Both the position numbers and the translations under genes were made by a program. From Rachycentron canadum (taxonomy: Eukaryota > Chordata > Actinopteri > Carangiformes > Rachycentridae), in the NCBI GenBank assembly GCA_038496675.1, contig CM076666.1, positions 7,259,203-7,323,202 of the forward strand: 64,000 nt of DNA. Direction: 5' to 3'. Position 1 is the stretch's first letter; each line of letters begins with the position of its first letter. Below the pieces are notes generated by a model, which made no database searches, was not told the origin of the DNA, and was given only the letters and a program-made list of their open reading frames with translations. Positions 12,001 to 24,623 of the stretch are shown here, piece after piece.

Positions 12001-14838
12001 AATATAGCACCACTCCAGACCCCTCTCCGTCTCTGTTGCAAACACTTGCTCGGGTGCACGCGCAAACACAAACTGACAGACACAGATATAGCCCTGCTTG
12101 AACATCTCTTCAGTTATTTTAAGCCGTAGCACTGTTACTTGTGTGCTGACAGTCAGTGAGTCAGAGAGATGCTCTTCTCGCATTACATGGTGTTTTCTGT
12201 CAGGAAACGGAGATCCACCCTGAGAGATACCAGTTCTATCAGCTAAGAGCTTGGAGAGCAAGAGCTCCAAAAACTAAATCCTCACACACTGTAGATGCTG
12301 GAGGGCAATGTGCTGGCTCCTTCATCCATTGGCTGTTAGGCTGCTTGGTGAACTGCAGGGGGACCAGATGAGGGTTTTTGACTATTTTGAGGTTGGCTCA
12401 CACAAAGGCTGAAAACCAAAGTTGTCAGGATGATGGAGCTATAGTCATTAAAGTCTCTGGTTCTCCATTCCTCATAATAGGAACAGGAGGTGATGCACAC
12501 TTGTGTAAACTGCAGTAATCAGGTTACTGGAAAATGCGCTTGTGAACGCAGAAGGTCAGGTGAGTAACCTTCCATTTTGGCAAAAAATATATCTGTGCTA
12601 ACGTGGTTTCTCTAATCCCTAACCCCAATGCCAGAAACTGCAACTCTTGTTGCCATGACATTTAAGGAATTACTGCCAAAAGTCAGCATTTACCTGATTA
12701 TGTCCCAACATATCAGGAAATCAGTAAAAAGCGGCAATGAAGTGTTGCCGAACTGCAAGAGAGACTAGGCCTAGCTCAGGACAGGAGCCTGCCCATTGTT
12801 AAATCTGGTGAATATCCGGCATACCTCTCACAGATCACAAGGTGGGAGTGGGCAGATGGTTGGAGGTGAGGTGTGAAGTAGATGGGTGAGACTTAGGCTG
12901 AGCCTGGACCGGATACAGCCCGCAGAGCTGCAGCTCCATCAGGTTGTAGTTCAGTCTGGTCAGCATTTGCGCAGGAGAGGGATTTCCTCCAGTTGGTGAT
13001 ACCCCACAGGCTGACCCATGTCTGACTGTTTTACACCAAACCTGGCGCAAAATACTCCCTGTGTTTGTCAGACAGTGTAACATGCTGTTGATTGAATCAG
13101 TGGTCTTCACTGCCTAATTTATTACCTTTGTTGGACAGTTTATTTACACTGATGTTTGTGATGCTTTTAAATCAGATTTTAAAAACTAGGGTTATTTTTA
13201 GTAACTTTGCTGCCCCCAACCGGCTTGTACTTGACCTGCCTGCTCCTCTGTCGAGTTCAGCTATACTTATATATACTAAACTATATATATATACCATTTT
13301 ACTTGACGCTAATTACAGCTAAAACATTTTTACTTAATTTAGGTCTCGTAGTGCTCCTTCCTCCTTCAAAACTGATGTAAAAGCTGACTGCTTGATTGCT
13401 TCAGATACTAGTTGCACACACAGTTGCACAATCACAATGAATAACTATATGATCCAGACTCCCTGTTTAATAATGTATTGTCAGATTTACAGCTTGCATC
13501 CTCAACCTACTGCAGAATAATACCAATATTTTTTTTTAATTAGTGAGTTGGCTATAAATTTTAAAATGAAAAAATATAAAATACTTTTAAAGTATCTATC
13601 TCAACAGAAAAATAATCTGTTGAAAACCGATGCACTGAGCCCCAACCTAATGTTTACATTTTGCTTTTCTGGCAACCTCACCTTGACATGACTCAATGAA
13701 CAGTAAACCTCTGGCAGCACCCGCTCAAGGAATGCGCACTGTCTGTTTGGGGGACTCTTTATATCCAGGTAGTCAGATCAGGGAACGGTGGCAGCTGGCT
13801 GTTTGTGAACGCACACGGTGACAGGCTTTGCCAAAAACCACAGATGCTGTAGCAGAGTGGAGTAAAAGAATTGCTTAAAGGGGTTTTAATTTCCCAAAGT
13901 AAGAATGATGTGCTGAATTATGACATTTGATAGAGGAAAAAGAAAGAGAAGTAGGAAAAAAAGCTGAGACAGAATTATTATATGGGTAGGGGCTAATTAC
14001 CATCCACTAAGACTTTTCTGTGTCATTATGGAATAATGAAAATATCAGTCAAAACACTATTACAGAAATATTAAATTTTCATTAGACACCCCTAGAGCTA
14101 CTATACTCCACTCCTTTATCACTTTTTATAACTGAAGACACTTGTTTCATTCTGTTAATATTTAATGACGGATGGAATTATTATTTGAACCACTAAGCAT
14201 TCAGCTTTTGGGACCTGACAGAATCCAAATGGAGAGTGCGATAAAGTAGGTATATGTAATAAAAGACCGAACGGAGGAAGGGTAAGTAGTAAGAAGCAAA
14301 AATAGGAAAAAGTCAATTGAATTTTCAAAGCATAGAGGGATTTACAGAAGTCAAACAGTCGTGAAGACACACCAGAAAGACACATAAGATGAAAAATAAA
14401 TAGATAAAATAGAGTGATGGCATCCGGCAGAGGCATGTGGGACTGAAGATGTGCCATTGTGCAAGTGCATTTTACATGCAAATATTGTGAGAAATCAAAG
14501 GCATTTGATTGAACGGGGAAGTCAGTTTCCTGCTGCTTTCTGTTCTGATTTTTGTGGAATTTAAAATCTCAAGAGACACAAAATGTTTGTTTTTCTCTGC
14601 AGTAGCCCAAAACTAGTTTGAGACCATTTTCTTTCAAATCTGTCCGTGCCACATTTAATCAACCTTTACAGTTTTTAGTAAAAAAAAAAAACAAAATTAA
14701 CCACTGCAGAGAGGGAGGTCTCAAACACTTTGAGGAAACCTGCACCCGCATTGATGACAGTGCTGATCAATTTGAACTTAACAGCGAGCTAATGCACCAG
14801 ATGTGACAGCTTTCCCACATATTTAATGATATTGCCTT
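9014..14838. other. Long non-coding stretch, nothing firmly recognised
   Basis: No gene, microsatellite array or identifiable transposon was found over about 5.8 kb. Small features: a C-rich patch at 9560-9575, a T/G-rich patch at 11550-11580, and a short direct duplication at 11711-11786. A GC-richer patch at 12835-13090 has a 91-codon minus-strand frame with no recognised motif and may be an unidentified old repeat. Confidence 0.5.
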
Positions 14839-15183
14839 GGCCACAGTGGTGCAGTGGTTATCCCTGTCGCCTCACAGCGAGAAGCTTCTGGGTTTGATTT
14901 CTGTGTGCGTTGTGCATGTTCTCCCTCTGCCTGCATGGGTTCTCTCCAGTTCCTTCCCACAGTTCAAACACAGGCACGTCGAGGTTAACTGGTGACTCTA
15001 AATTGCCCGTGTCACAGTGTGCCCTTGAATGCGTGTTTGGTTCTGTATGTCTCTATATGGTGGTCTTGGGATAGACTGGCAATCTGTCCAGGGTGTCACC
15101 CTGCCCTTGCCCAATGTCAGCTGGGATTGGCTCTAGCCCTCGACTTGACCCTGACCAGTCAGCGGTATAGATAATAGATGGAT
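14839..15183 (+). repeat. tRNA-like SINE, eroded full-length copy
   Basis: The left end has a CAGTGGTGCAGTGGTTA block followed by CGCCTCACAGCGAGAAG and a decayed Pol III B-box-like GGTTTGATTTC (14891-14901). The middle has CTGGTGACTCTAAATTGCCC. The right part has CTGGCAATCTGTCCAGGGTG and CAATGTCAGCTGGGATTGGC, ending in GGTATAGATAATAGATGGAT. This is the order of the abundant fish SINE whose 3' end resembles L2-type LINE tails. A 60-codon frame inside it is an artefact. Confidence 0.8.
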
Positions 15184-15860
15184 ATATAGGCATGTGGATT
15201 CTGAGTTTTTGTGATTTGCCTTGACTTGATGCTATGCCATGGAATCTTCACCCATTCCTCTTTCTTTTATTCCATTTTCTGTAACAAAAATAATAATGTA
15301 TGTGTTTATCATATGATATCATATTATGTCTCATATTTCAGATTGCTCCAACATCCCAAAGAGAAGGATGGTTAAGGCTTTGTTGACTAGGGAAACATCA
15401 TTGTTATGGCGAAACAATAAAATAGCATCGGAGGCTCACCTTGCCTTGCTCGTCTCCTCACACATTTCTTGCACTGAGCACTGCACTTGAGTGTGAATCC
15501 TCAATAGAGAGAAGCTACTGTACATATGAGAGTTATTGAAAGCAGACAGAGTTGTGCGAGGATAGCTGACAATCGTAGGGGCTGATGGGAACTTCTGACT
15601 GTCTTGTGACTGTGAGAAGTACGAGAAGAAGAGTAAAGTGTAATTTATTCAAAAACTGAACGTGCAGCTTCATGGCTCGTGCGTGATTTGACTCGGTGTC
15701 TAGACTGTCATATCTGTCACCTCACACAGAGTAATCCCTGTCCAATACATACTGAGTCAGCACAGTTTAAAATCTGAAAGTGACACTTTATGAAAAAAAA
15801 ATGGAGGTCTTAGAGATTTGATGAATGTCTGTGATTGTGTATGTACAGTGTATATACATA
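15184..15860. other. Non-coding stretch, nothing recognised
   Basis: Ordinary AT-rich sequence between the SINE and the next microsatellite. No gene signature seen. Confidence 0.55.
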
Positions 15861-15872
15861 TGTGTGTGTGCG

Positions 15873-15908
<36 letters not shown>
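15861..15908. repeat. Interrupted (TG)n microsatellite
   Basis: (TG)5, a CGAGCG interruption, then (TG)16 at 15877-15908. Open frames on both strands across it (Val-Cys or His-Thr repeats) are artefacts. Confidence 0.95.
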
Positions 15909-15912
<4 letters not shown>

Positions 15913-16093
15913 TGGATGCGTGTGTTTGACACAGGTGATGAGAGTAGAAGGGGTTGCTTCCCCTGCTCCTGGCAGCCTTCCAGGTATATCTCATGGATTA
16001 AACCTTTGCAGATATATGCAGGCACATTGTTTGAGTCTCTGTACATTCGGCACTAATTAAGGGCTGAGAGAGGAAGACCGAGTCAGACTACTT

Positions 16094-16116
16094 TCTCTCT
16101 CTCTCTCTCTCTCTGT
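16094..16116. repeat. (TC)n microsatellite
   Basis: Short perfect TC array followed by CA-rich sequence to about 16145. Confidence 0.9.
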
Positions 16117-16782
16117 TTCTCTCATAGACACACATACACACACAGATATGCACAGTCTCACAGAATGCATGGTGAATGAAGGATAATTGGTCTGGGCATT
16201 CAGAAGACATGCATCTTGATAGACACTTCAGTCTGTGTAGTGCGAATATTGATTGACTAAAAAGCAGCTAAACTGTCTCCTGACTGACTCAGGATTTAAT
16301 CCTAACTTCCGTTGAGGTTTTCAAATCTGACCTTGAACGCTACACAAATCAATATTTTTACATCAACAATGGATTCAATTTCTATGCCACATATGAAAGT
16401 GGTCGCTGTGAAGAACGTCTGAATGTGTTTTGTTCAACGCTTACTGCTTTCATCAAACCGATAAAGTCAATGTAAAGACTGACGTTGGACAAAAAAAATT
16501 GTTGTGTTTTTCCTCTATGGTTACTGGGAACTAAAGTGGAACTAAAGAAAGATTGTAACTTAACTTAAGTGGAAGTTACCTTCCTACCATTAGTTAATGC
16601 TAATATGCTGCATGTCTACTGGATATGTAAAAAAGCAGCTGTTTGCTAACACCAACAACTTAATTATTGCTTGTTCTGCCACTTGAGTGGTCTATTACAC
16701 GTCTATTATAACTGCTTTATTGTTCACAGCTTTCCAAACTAGACCTCTGTCAGTGAGAAGATGTGTTGACTTGGTGTAATGT

Positions 16783-16960
16783 TACAGTTACATTAAAGGA
16801 GAGTTCAACATTTTTGAAAAAGCTGCTTTTTTGCTTCCTTTCCTGAGAATAAGACAGCAAGATCAATATCAAGCTGGGCCATGTTTAGCCTAACAAAGAA
16901 TTTGGAAACGAGACCTATATAAGAGGATATAAGTCTGACAAAGTGTGACTGAGTTTCAAC
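16783..16960 (+). repeat. Dispersed fish repeat (ttagcataaagactgg family), left half
   Basis: Starts AAAGGAGAGTTCAACATTTT and continues with TTGCTTCCTTTCCTGAGA, a GCAAGATCAATATCAAGCTG block, then a TTTAGCCTAAC block ending at TTGGAAAC. This is the left half of a very common percomorph repeat whose centre reads TTAGCTTAGCATAAAGACTGG. The right half is absent here; compare the copy at 22815-22990. Confidence 0.6.
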
Positions 16961-17288
16961 GATTATTCTTTCTGAAGAATTTTAAAAACAGAATAAAAGA
17001 CTTGATGTTGACACGTGACGTGAAATCTGCTGCTGAACTTGCCCTTCATTAATAATAATGTTTTGTAAGATTTAACATCTCAGACCATTGCTCTGTCTTA
17101 AATGAATGCTTTTTATAGAGTTAAACCTCTGTTCACCCTGACCCCAGCAAACACATGGCATTGCTAGTAGACCGAGGAAATTAACTTTTCATTGGCCATC
17201 AGGCTAATTGGCTGGTTGATGTGACAGCTCTCGAAGTAAGAGTGTGAGGCTGACTTTATTCACTGTTTCCCATTCTCTCTCTCTTTTT

Positions 17289-17306
17289 CACACACACATG
17301 TGCACG

Positions 17307-17337
<31 letters not shown>
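17289..17337. repeat. Interrupted (CA)n microsatellite
   Basis: CA array with TG and GCACG interruptions in its left part, perfect over about 17310-17337, directly preceded by CT-rich sequence. Confidence 0.95.
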
Positions 17338-19005
17338 CTACCTCATCCCTGTGACAGCTAAATTGGGATTAACGAGCTTTTAGGGAAAAGCTGCAGCAGC
17401 AGCTCCTTTTCTCTTTGTTTTTCTTCCATCGACACCCCCATGCCTGTCTGGCAGCCTGACTGTCTGACTGGCTTGCGCTTGATCTTGCATCAAATAGAAA
17501 GGTTTCCTTTTTTTAAACTTGATATACACCTGCTTGGTATACACAGCCTGCGGGCCTTTTCCTGGCACAACACTGGTCAACAAACTGAGCTTTAGATCAT
17601 GAGGGATTTGGAATAAAAAGACAAATACTTGGTAAGAAATGTATACCTTTGAGGATAAACCACAGTCTTATGGTGAATTGTGAGCGAAAGAAAAAAAGCG
17701 CTCAACACACACAAAAATAGGACAGAACCAGACGAATAAAAGTTAATGGGCTCTAATATTAATGTGACAGAACGTGGCAGATGGTGGGGCTCTGAGTTGA
17801 CGAAGTGAGACTAAGTTGTACTCAGCATGATGTGGTAGTGCCAGTTTCACACCACGCCATATTTTATGATGAACTGAAGCTGCACAGCATGTGCAAATAT
17901 TGTGGGAAATATTGGTCTTTAGTACTATCAGACTTAATCCACACAAATGCAGTTTTATTAAGCAAAGCAAATGTTACTAGACTGTCCTTCAGGGTGGCTG
18001 TATGCTGATTTGCAAAGGCCGACTGCGAGAGGGCTGACATAGTAGTGTGTCTGCAGTTTTGCCGTCATTACAGGGATTTTTGCTTTCTCCAACAAACCAT
18101 GTCTAAAGCACTGTATTGTAGACTCTGTTCTATTTCAGTGCATCAACTGACTCATGTGCACATGAACAGATTGGATTCAGAAGCTTTCCAAGCCTTTTTG
18201 TGCAGAAATATGTTTGCCAGATTGATTTGGATGAAATTCCCTCTATTGAGTGATGCCTAATGAGTGATGTCCACATGTCTCATTGACTTCCCCTTTGTCA
18301 GACACTGCTAGTCTAAGCTAGTGCTAATTACCTATCAAATGTTCATTTAGTAGCTGTCTGATGGTTGTCATGGTTTGATGGGTGTGTCATGCACTGAGGA
18401 TATGGAGTCATTTTGGTTTCAGTACCATTCCTAGTACTTGAACAGGTGAATCATGGCTGTCAGAGAAAACTAGCAGCAGCAAAGTCTGAAGAAGAAAGAA
18501 GCTGGATTAGTGTTTGTCTCAACAGTCTCTCAAATACCTATTGTCATCACCTCTTACATGACACTGCTGGGTGAAGGAGGCAGAATCTGATGCTGGATGG
18601 CATTACTGCTGTTACTGCTAGCGCATCATTCTCCTCACAGACCACACGGCTCTAAACATGCTCTGGCACTTTGGCACAGGCCATCTGTAAAGATGAGGGG
18701 GATGCCTCTGTCACAATAACCAGTAAGCTCATCTTCACCTCAGGGAAGACCAGAGCTCATTCAGATGCTTCTCACAATCTCACCAGGACACATGTACCAT
18801 CTCCCCTCTGCACCTGCTGTATGTCTGCAAGAGGTCGGCCACCAAGGATGCCGGAGAAGCTCTAGTTCTAGTCTCTGGCCATGAGAGCTCGCCTGTGGAT
18901 GTGATGTGTGTGGTCCAAAGCCATGCCCATACATGCTTTGGACTTCCAGGCTGCTGTGTGTAATTTTTCTGTTTATTTATTAGTTATTTCTAAAATTTAA
19001 ATTAA

Positions 19006-19007
<2 letters not shown>
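17338..19007. other. Non-coding stretch, nothing recognised
   Basis: A GC-richer interval at about 18560-18960 contains a 64-codon plus-strand frame (18671-18865) with no recognised motif. No splice-supported exon or transposon signature seen. Confidence 0.5.

Positions 19008-19038
<31 letters not shown>
19008..19038. repeat. T31 homopolymer
   Basis: Uninterrupted thymine run. It could be the poly(A) tail of a minus-strand retrocopy lying to the right, but no recognisable retroelement body or correctly placed AATAAA was found. Confidence 0.9.
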
Positions 19039-19041
<3 letters not shown>

Positions 19042-19770
19042 AATTTGCAAAAGAGAAACACTGCAACAGACACCATGCAGAAGAACATATACAACATTTA
19101 CAGTCACAGCACAGAAGAAACTATTCTGCTGTCAAAGTCCTAAATGGGAGATGAGAGATGGGAGATAAAACAATCACTCACAACTGGAAATGTCATGTGT
19201 GCAGATCAATTGCCATATTGTTCCTCAACAACAGCGCTTCCTCTCCATGGTGTTTGATCTACAAACCGATGTTTCGCAGAATGACATGTTTACTACTGGA
19301 CAATAACACTGACAAAAGTATATTTGATGTAGGGATTGTACGCAGGCAAGCAGAGTGTTGAAGAGGTTTACACAGACTCGCTCGTCTGCCACTTGACCCA
19401 ATTAGTCTTCGATCAGACCCATCTGAGTCTCAGATGTTCGGCCTTGAGTCTGCATTTCGAGTTTGCCAGACCTTTGAACAATATCCCATGCCTACACCTT
19501 CAACATTAAATTCACGCTCACATACTGTAGATGAGCACAGGACGTGGACTGCTTTGTGTGGATGCTGTGTTGAGTGGGCAGCTTAAAAGCCTCATGGGGT
19601 GTTAGTGTCTGCATGGTACAGGGCATTTAAGTTAAGGGGTCCAAACATATAAACAGCGTGCAGCACTTTATTCATATTCTGGTATGCAGAAAAGAGTAAC
19701 TCCATTCAAAAATACTGAATCACTTTTACCTATTGAGCTTCACAGGAAATAAACTGGCTTCTCAGAGCAG

Positions 19771-19792
19771 TTTTTTTTTTTTTTTTTTTTTT
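19771..19792. repeat. T22 homopolymer
   Basis: Uninterrupted thymine run with no recognisable retroelement attached. Confidence 0.9.
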
Positions 19793-21364
19793 AAACCTAG
19801 GAGCAGAATTCATCATTAGAAGGAGCTTAAAGTAACTTATTAGGGTATCTCTCATTAAGGGTTGAACCTGCATCCAAAGCCTTCCAGAGTAAACAAAAGT
19901 TTACAGCTAATTGCAGCTCTTATGTAACATTCATTGCTGAAAGAAAAAGAGGAAACACATAATTGCCAGCCTGGTGTCACCAAATGGAGTATGAATAACA
20001 CGGCAATTTCTTCAGTCATCTTGTATGTTATCACCTCATATTTTCTATTTTTTGCATTAGATGGAAATTATGTTAAATAACACAAGGAAAATTCATCAAC
20101 ATGAAATGTTTTTGATTGAATGTGTTTGTTGAGCTATTTGTACATTATCCCACGACATAGTAGTAATTGCAGGTTAACATTGAGGTAAATTATGCACATT
20201 AAGTCTGAATCAAAACAGTAAATTGAGGGAAAGTACTATTAAAAGTGAATCAAGGACATTAAGAGGGAATTATTATTTTTTTTGTGAGGTGATTAATTGG
20301 TGTTTATAGAAGGTGACGTTTGGTTTGTCTACAGTATGTGTAGCATGTGTGTATGTGGTAAGAGCTTTCTTTCAATCATGGCCAGATAGATAAATCACAG
20401 TTTCTCCCATCTGTTGGCCAGGCTCAGAAAAGAAAGAAAAAAAAAAAGTTAGAGAAATGGGGAGCAAATGAAAAGATGAAGAGGATAGATGGGAGAGGAG
20501 AGAGATAAAAGAGTAAAAAGGAACATTCAAAATGCACTCCTCTGACTAATTACACATTTCTCCTAAGGACCCCAAAACACAGTGTATTTAAAACTTTTCA
20601 TAAAACACTGTTTCAGTTTCAAAACCTTTTTTTTCTCTCTTTTAACTAAAAAACCCAGCTCATCGAGGAAATGCGGACAAGTAAACATTCAAAAGGTCAG
20701 AATTCATTAGCTGGAAAAATAGCTTGCAAAAACAAAATTGCTCCTTCTCTTGCTCTCCCCTCTCATATTCCCTCTTTCTCTCTTTTTTCAAAGCTCAGCA
20801 GAAATAATGAGATGATAGCAGAGTGTCTGCTTGACACCTGCTGAAACGCTAAAGAAAAACAGTCTGTTTCACTGAGTCTTTTAAAAGGGTTTCTAGAGGA
20901 AAATACTTCAAAATACTGCAAATTCAGGGTATTTTGAACATGTCGACAGTCAACCGCAGTCTGTGCAGAAAATGGATGTGAAGTCTCTATTCAACTGTTT
21001 AGTGTTAAAAAAAAAAAAAGATCCAATTGTCATTTTGCACTTGTTTAACACGTAAGTGCATGTGAGCGAACACACGTGCGTGTACAGTTCAGCAGAGCAC
21101 CGGCACAGTGACACACACCATCCGACCCTGTGTGGTCCCTGGTTTTTAGACCTAGCAATCAGTTAAAGTCAGTATGTAGTCTAAAGAATAAGAGACCCAC
21201 AGGCCGAATACACACACACACACACACATTCATAAACACATGTGACTCTCAAGGCAACCCAGTCTCCCAGAACTGCAACAGCAAATCTGCTGTGTAGGAA
21301 ATATAATTGCTGGCTGGATCATGTTCAGAGGCAACATATTTTTTGAATGAATGAAGCGCTGCAT
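19793..21364. other. AT-rich non-coding stretch, possible conserved elements
   Basis: No gene. 19800-20300 lacks simple repeats and transposon words and carries many ATTA/TAAT cores and A/T-rich blocks, for example TCTCTCATTAAGGG and CAGCTAATTGCAGC, which is the look of developmental noncoding elements. 20400-20520 is purine-rich. A short (CA)9 lies at 21211-21228. Confidence 0.35.
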
Positions 21365-21620
21365 GTATTAACAGCAGTGGAGTCGCTAGGAGGTGGTTGT
21401 GGCGGATGGCAGGCATACAAAGCGCATGACTGTCACACCAGTCTGTGGCTTGGTTTAGGCAACAAAAGCACGGCCAATCTAAATAAACACATTGTGTCTG
21501 AAGTCCCTGCGAGCTTCTTCTGTATTAAACCAGAGCACAATCTTTCTCTAACCATAAGTGTCTGAATGTAACCAGAAAAGAATTTCACAACGCTATCATC
21601 ACTCCAGGTGGATAAAAAAC
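21365..21620. repeat. Dispersed fish repeat (ggtttaggcaacaaaa family)
   Basis: Contains ACAAAGCGCATGACT, then GTGGCTTGGTTTAGGCAACA, and further on CTCTAACCATAAGTG. I know these as a common percomorph repeat with GTTTAGGCAACAAAA and CCTAACC words. Open frames on both strands here are part of the repeat. Confidence 0.5.
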
Positions 21621-22495
21621 TGAAAGATTTCAAATCTTGCTTGGACTAAATTACATTTCTGATAAAATATGTTTGCTGTTGCCTTTTAGTAGAATAGAAG
21701 CATAAGACAGTGTTGGCCAAAGAGTACTGCAGTCATTATAGAGAAGCGTGTGTTTGTCAATAAGCCACCTTCCCTCCATAAACTCCTCTACTGTGTGGGT
21801 CATGATATTCGCTTTGTCTCACCATGTGTGAGATAGAAATTAGAACTACCATAAAAAAATTCTATCCTTTTGACAGAGGTTTGGATGGAACAAAAAAATT
21901 AAAGTTTCACTTATTTTTTACATCTTTCTTCACTTAGATAAAGATGTTTATTGGAACATGACCATTTTCATTCCCTAATCAGTCTCAGCTTTAGACATAG
22001 TTCACAATTCTGGTTCAAATCATTCACAAGTCCCTGAAGTTTGCATATTGGCCGTGCCACAGACCGCCATCTCCAAAAATTTTTCTCATCCTGATAAAAA
22101 CACACACATTATGTGGTAGAGACGCAGCCAAAAATAAGCAGCAGTCTGACATTGAAGCCGCATGGAGCGAGAAAAGGAGGTGACCCTAACCAGGTCAAAC
22201 GTCTTAAACTTGCATTACTCTTCTTTATGAGACAGCTTGTTTTGTCGTTTATTTCACCCACATCAATGCACAAAACATGAGTTGTCTACTATGTGCTTTC
22301 ACAAATGCTCCACTACTCTCGAATCTGGAATCCTGCTATATTCAAGCAAGTCACATCATTTGGTGCAGAGCGTATGCAGAGAGTACTTTTCGCTTTGTTG
22401 TGTTCACATACACATAATCATATGATCAATTGTTAATATAAATACATTGTTAATTTCAGATTTCATTGTGTGATCAAACCATATTACAACACAGT

Positions 22496-22795
22496 AGGGT
22501 TGTGTCTGAAATCAGTCAAATCAAGTCTTTCAGTCATATTCATATTATATAATGGGCACTCAGTAGTTTACTGAATGAAATGCAGTAAACTGACATTTCA
22601 GAAACTTACTAATCATTGTTGTATCATCAGTGATCACTTAGTCAGGCAACATGATGTTCATGTGCATAAAATAAAGCACTGTTTTTCATTGCACAGTGAC
22701 ATTTTTGATGGCACCAAATAATGAATAAATGGACCCACCTCGAATTTGGACACTAAGTAATAAAATGTCAGTGACTGCATTATGTAAAACTATGT
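22496..22795. repeat. Dispersed fish repeat (gtgtctgaaatca / gaatttggacacta family)
   Basis: Starts GTAGGGTTGTGTCTGAAATC and continues through ATAATGGGCACTCAGTAG, CATAAAATAAAGCACTG, TTTTTCATTGCACAGTGACA and CGAATTTGGACACTAAG, finishing near GACTGCATTATGTA. The block order matches a common non-autonomous fish element that I recall without a firm superfamily. Confidence 0.5.
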
Positions 22796-22814
22796 TTGCT
22801 GACCGGTCTCAACA

Positions 22815-22990
22815 TGTGGGTAGTTAGATGCTAACTTATCTTAGCATAAAGAATGGAAACAGCGAGGCAGGCTCCCTCCAAAGACAACTAAATCCACCTG
22901 CCCTTGCCTATAAAACACATCATACTGTATCTCAATTGTTCAGTTTGTACAAAAACTGGGTTTACTTCATTTTAATCTGCTCCAGTATTG
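22815..22990 (+). repeat. Dispersed fish repeat (ttagcataaagactgg family), right half
   Basis: Contains CTAACTTATCTTAGCATAAA, GAATGGAAACAGCGAGGC, CTCCAAAGACAACTAAATCC and later GTTTGTACAAAAACTGGG. This is the right half of the same family as the element at 16783-16960. It lies directly beside the previous repeat. Confidence 0.7.
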
Positions 22991-24600
22991 TAAAAAAAAA
23001 TATATAGAAGCATTCAGCCATGGCATGCAATAATGAGATGTTGCTTACAGATACAATGTACATTTCCCTGTGCTGTAATTCCTAAGCTTCAGTATGTCCT
23101 TAGTGTTATTATGAGAGAATCCTCTGTGATTACCCATATCACTGTGACAGTAATCCCTCTTTTTGGCAGCTTTCTGGATCATGCTGTTGGCCATATGTCC
23201 ACGCGATGGCTGTGTCCAAGCCCTTCTGTCTAGGTGATAGACTCAGCCCAATTAACACTAACGAGATTCAGACCGGAGGAAAGCTATATGGCCGCTCATC
23301 AGCAGACATGTCATATATTACTCTTTGGTTACTCTCTTGTCCTCAAGCTCAGTCCCATTCTGCCTTTTCCATCCTCGACTCTTATTCTCACTTATTGTCC
23401 CTGTTCAGTCACCTTCACTCGGCTCATTCCTCCTTCTTGTCTCTATCATTTTGGACTCTTCTTTACTCCTTACTTCATCTGTGCCCTCATTCCTTCTCTT
23501 CTTCTTTGTCCATTCATTTTCTTCAAGGCAATTTTATAGGCCCTTAACACCACGCACCTCCATAAATATTGACCCCTCAAATCACTTTTTGCTCCTGCCA
23601 TCTTTCCCCCCCATCACATTATCTCTTTGTTATGCTGAAGTCAATTCAGTCGCTGTCTTTTACACCCACTTTACGTCTTAATGCCTGCATTTCAGATGAG
23701 ATTACAGAGGCAGAGTTGAACAATTATAGTGAAAGACAAGATGAGAGCGATAGATGGCTGTGACTGGAGAAAAAAAAAAAGAGATAAATGCACAGCACAA
23801 AGACAGACGCACACGCACCCAAAATTGAGTGACTGACACCACCTAATGTTCTGTAGCACTCTTTAGTGAGTGAATATTGTCTGCATCAGCCGCTATGTCA
23901 AAGTCCCGGTACATGCAATTACAGTCAGTGAATAAATTTGAATACATTTGCTTCCTATTCACCTGTGTTCATTTCTTAATTGATGGATGCCCTCTGGGTT
24001 GATTGCAGTCTTTAGTTTTACATTTAATTGGCATTGGTAATTTCCTGGCAGTGACAGGAGGCTGTGTCGTTCCTTTTCTTTTTCACCCATCTGTCCTATA
24101 CCAGAGAAAAGGCAATATGATAAACAAAGAAGCCATGTCATGAGTTTGTACCATTCAGTAACCACCAACACGTCTTCATTAGCGGCAACAAACACGATGT
24201 TTGACAGAAATCAAGTAAATTGTGTTCAGTAAAGATTGTAAATGACATCTAAGGAAGAATAGCTTTTCAGTAAGAGCTACACAAAACTAGAGATCATGGA
24301 TCACAGTATATGTCATGTAAAGGTTCATTAACAGGATGACTCTACGGTTCGTTATAGGTCAAAGAAATTAGAAGAAAATCAGACTCATGGAAAATCAGAG
24401 GCCTCACGGGTAACATGGCCTGCGGGACTGTAAATAGTGGTAATGAAATATAAAAGAGCCCTGCTGAATATGTTTATATGATCTTGTTGAGGAAATATAA
24501 CCACTGTAAAATGTGCTTGTTGCTAAGCTGTGTCACCAGCTAGCTTCGTTAGGGAGCTCTATTCACTTGGTCTCAATATTATACATCACTTAGCAAAGGC
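22991..24600. other. Non-coding stretch with a pyrimidine-rich tract
   Basis: About 23320-23560 is strongly C/T-rich, which opens all three plus-strand frames (up to 118 codons) without protein-like composition. The rest is ordinary AT-rich DNA. Confidence 0.5.
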
Positions 24601-24623
24601 TTTTTTTTTTTTTTTTTTTTTTT
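24601..24623. repeat. T23 homopolymer
   Basis: Uninterrupted thymine run. Confidence 0.9.

Noticed and set aside
12835..13110. 91-codon minus-strand frame in a GC-richer patch
   Set aside because: No family resemblance or splice-site support; more likely an old unidentified repeat.
19008..19038. Poly-T run as the tail of a processed pseudogene on the minus strand
   Set aside because: The sequence to the right encodes nothing recognisable on the minus strand and has no correctly placed AATAAA.
23206..23681. Three overlapping plus-strand frames of 101-118 codons
   Set aside because: All three frames are open because the DNA is C/T-rich; composition is low complexity.
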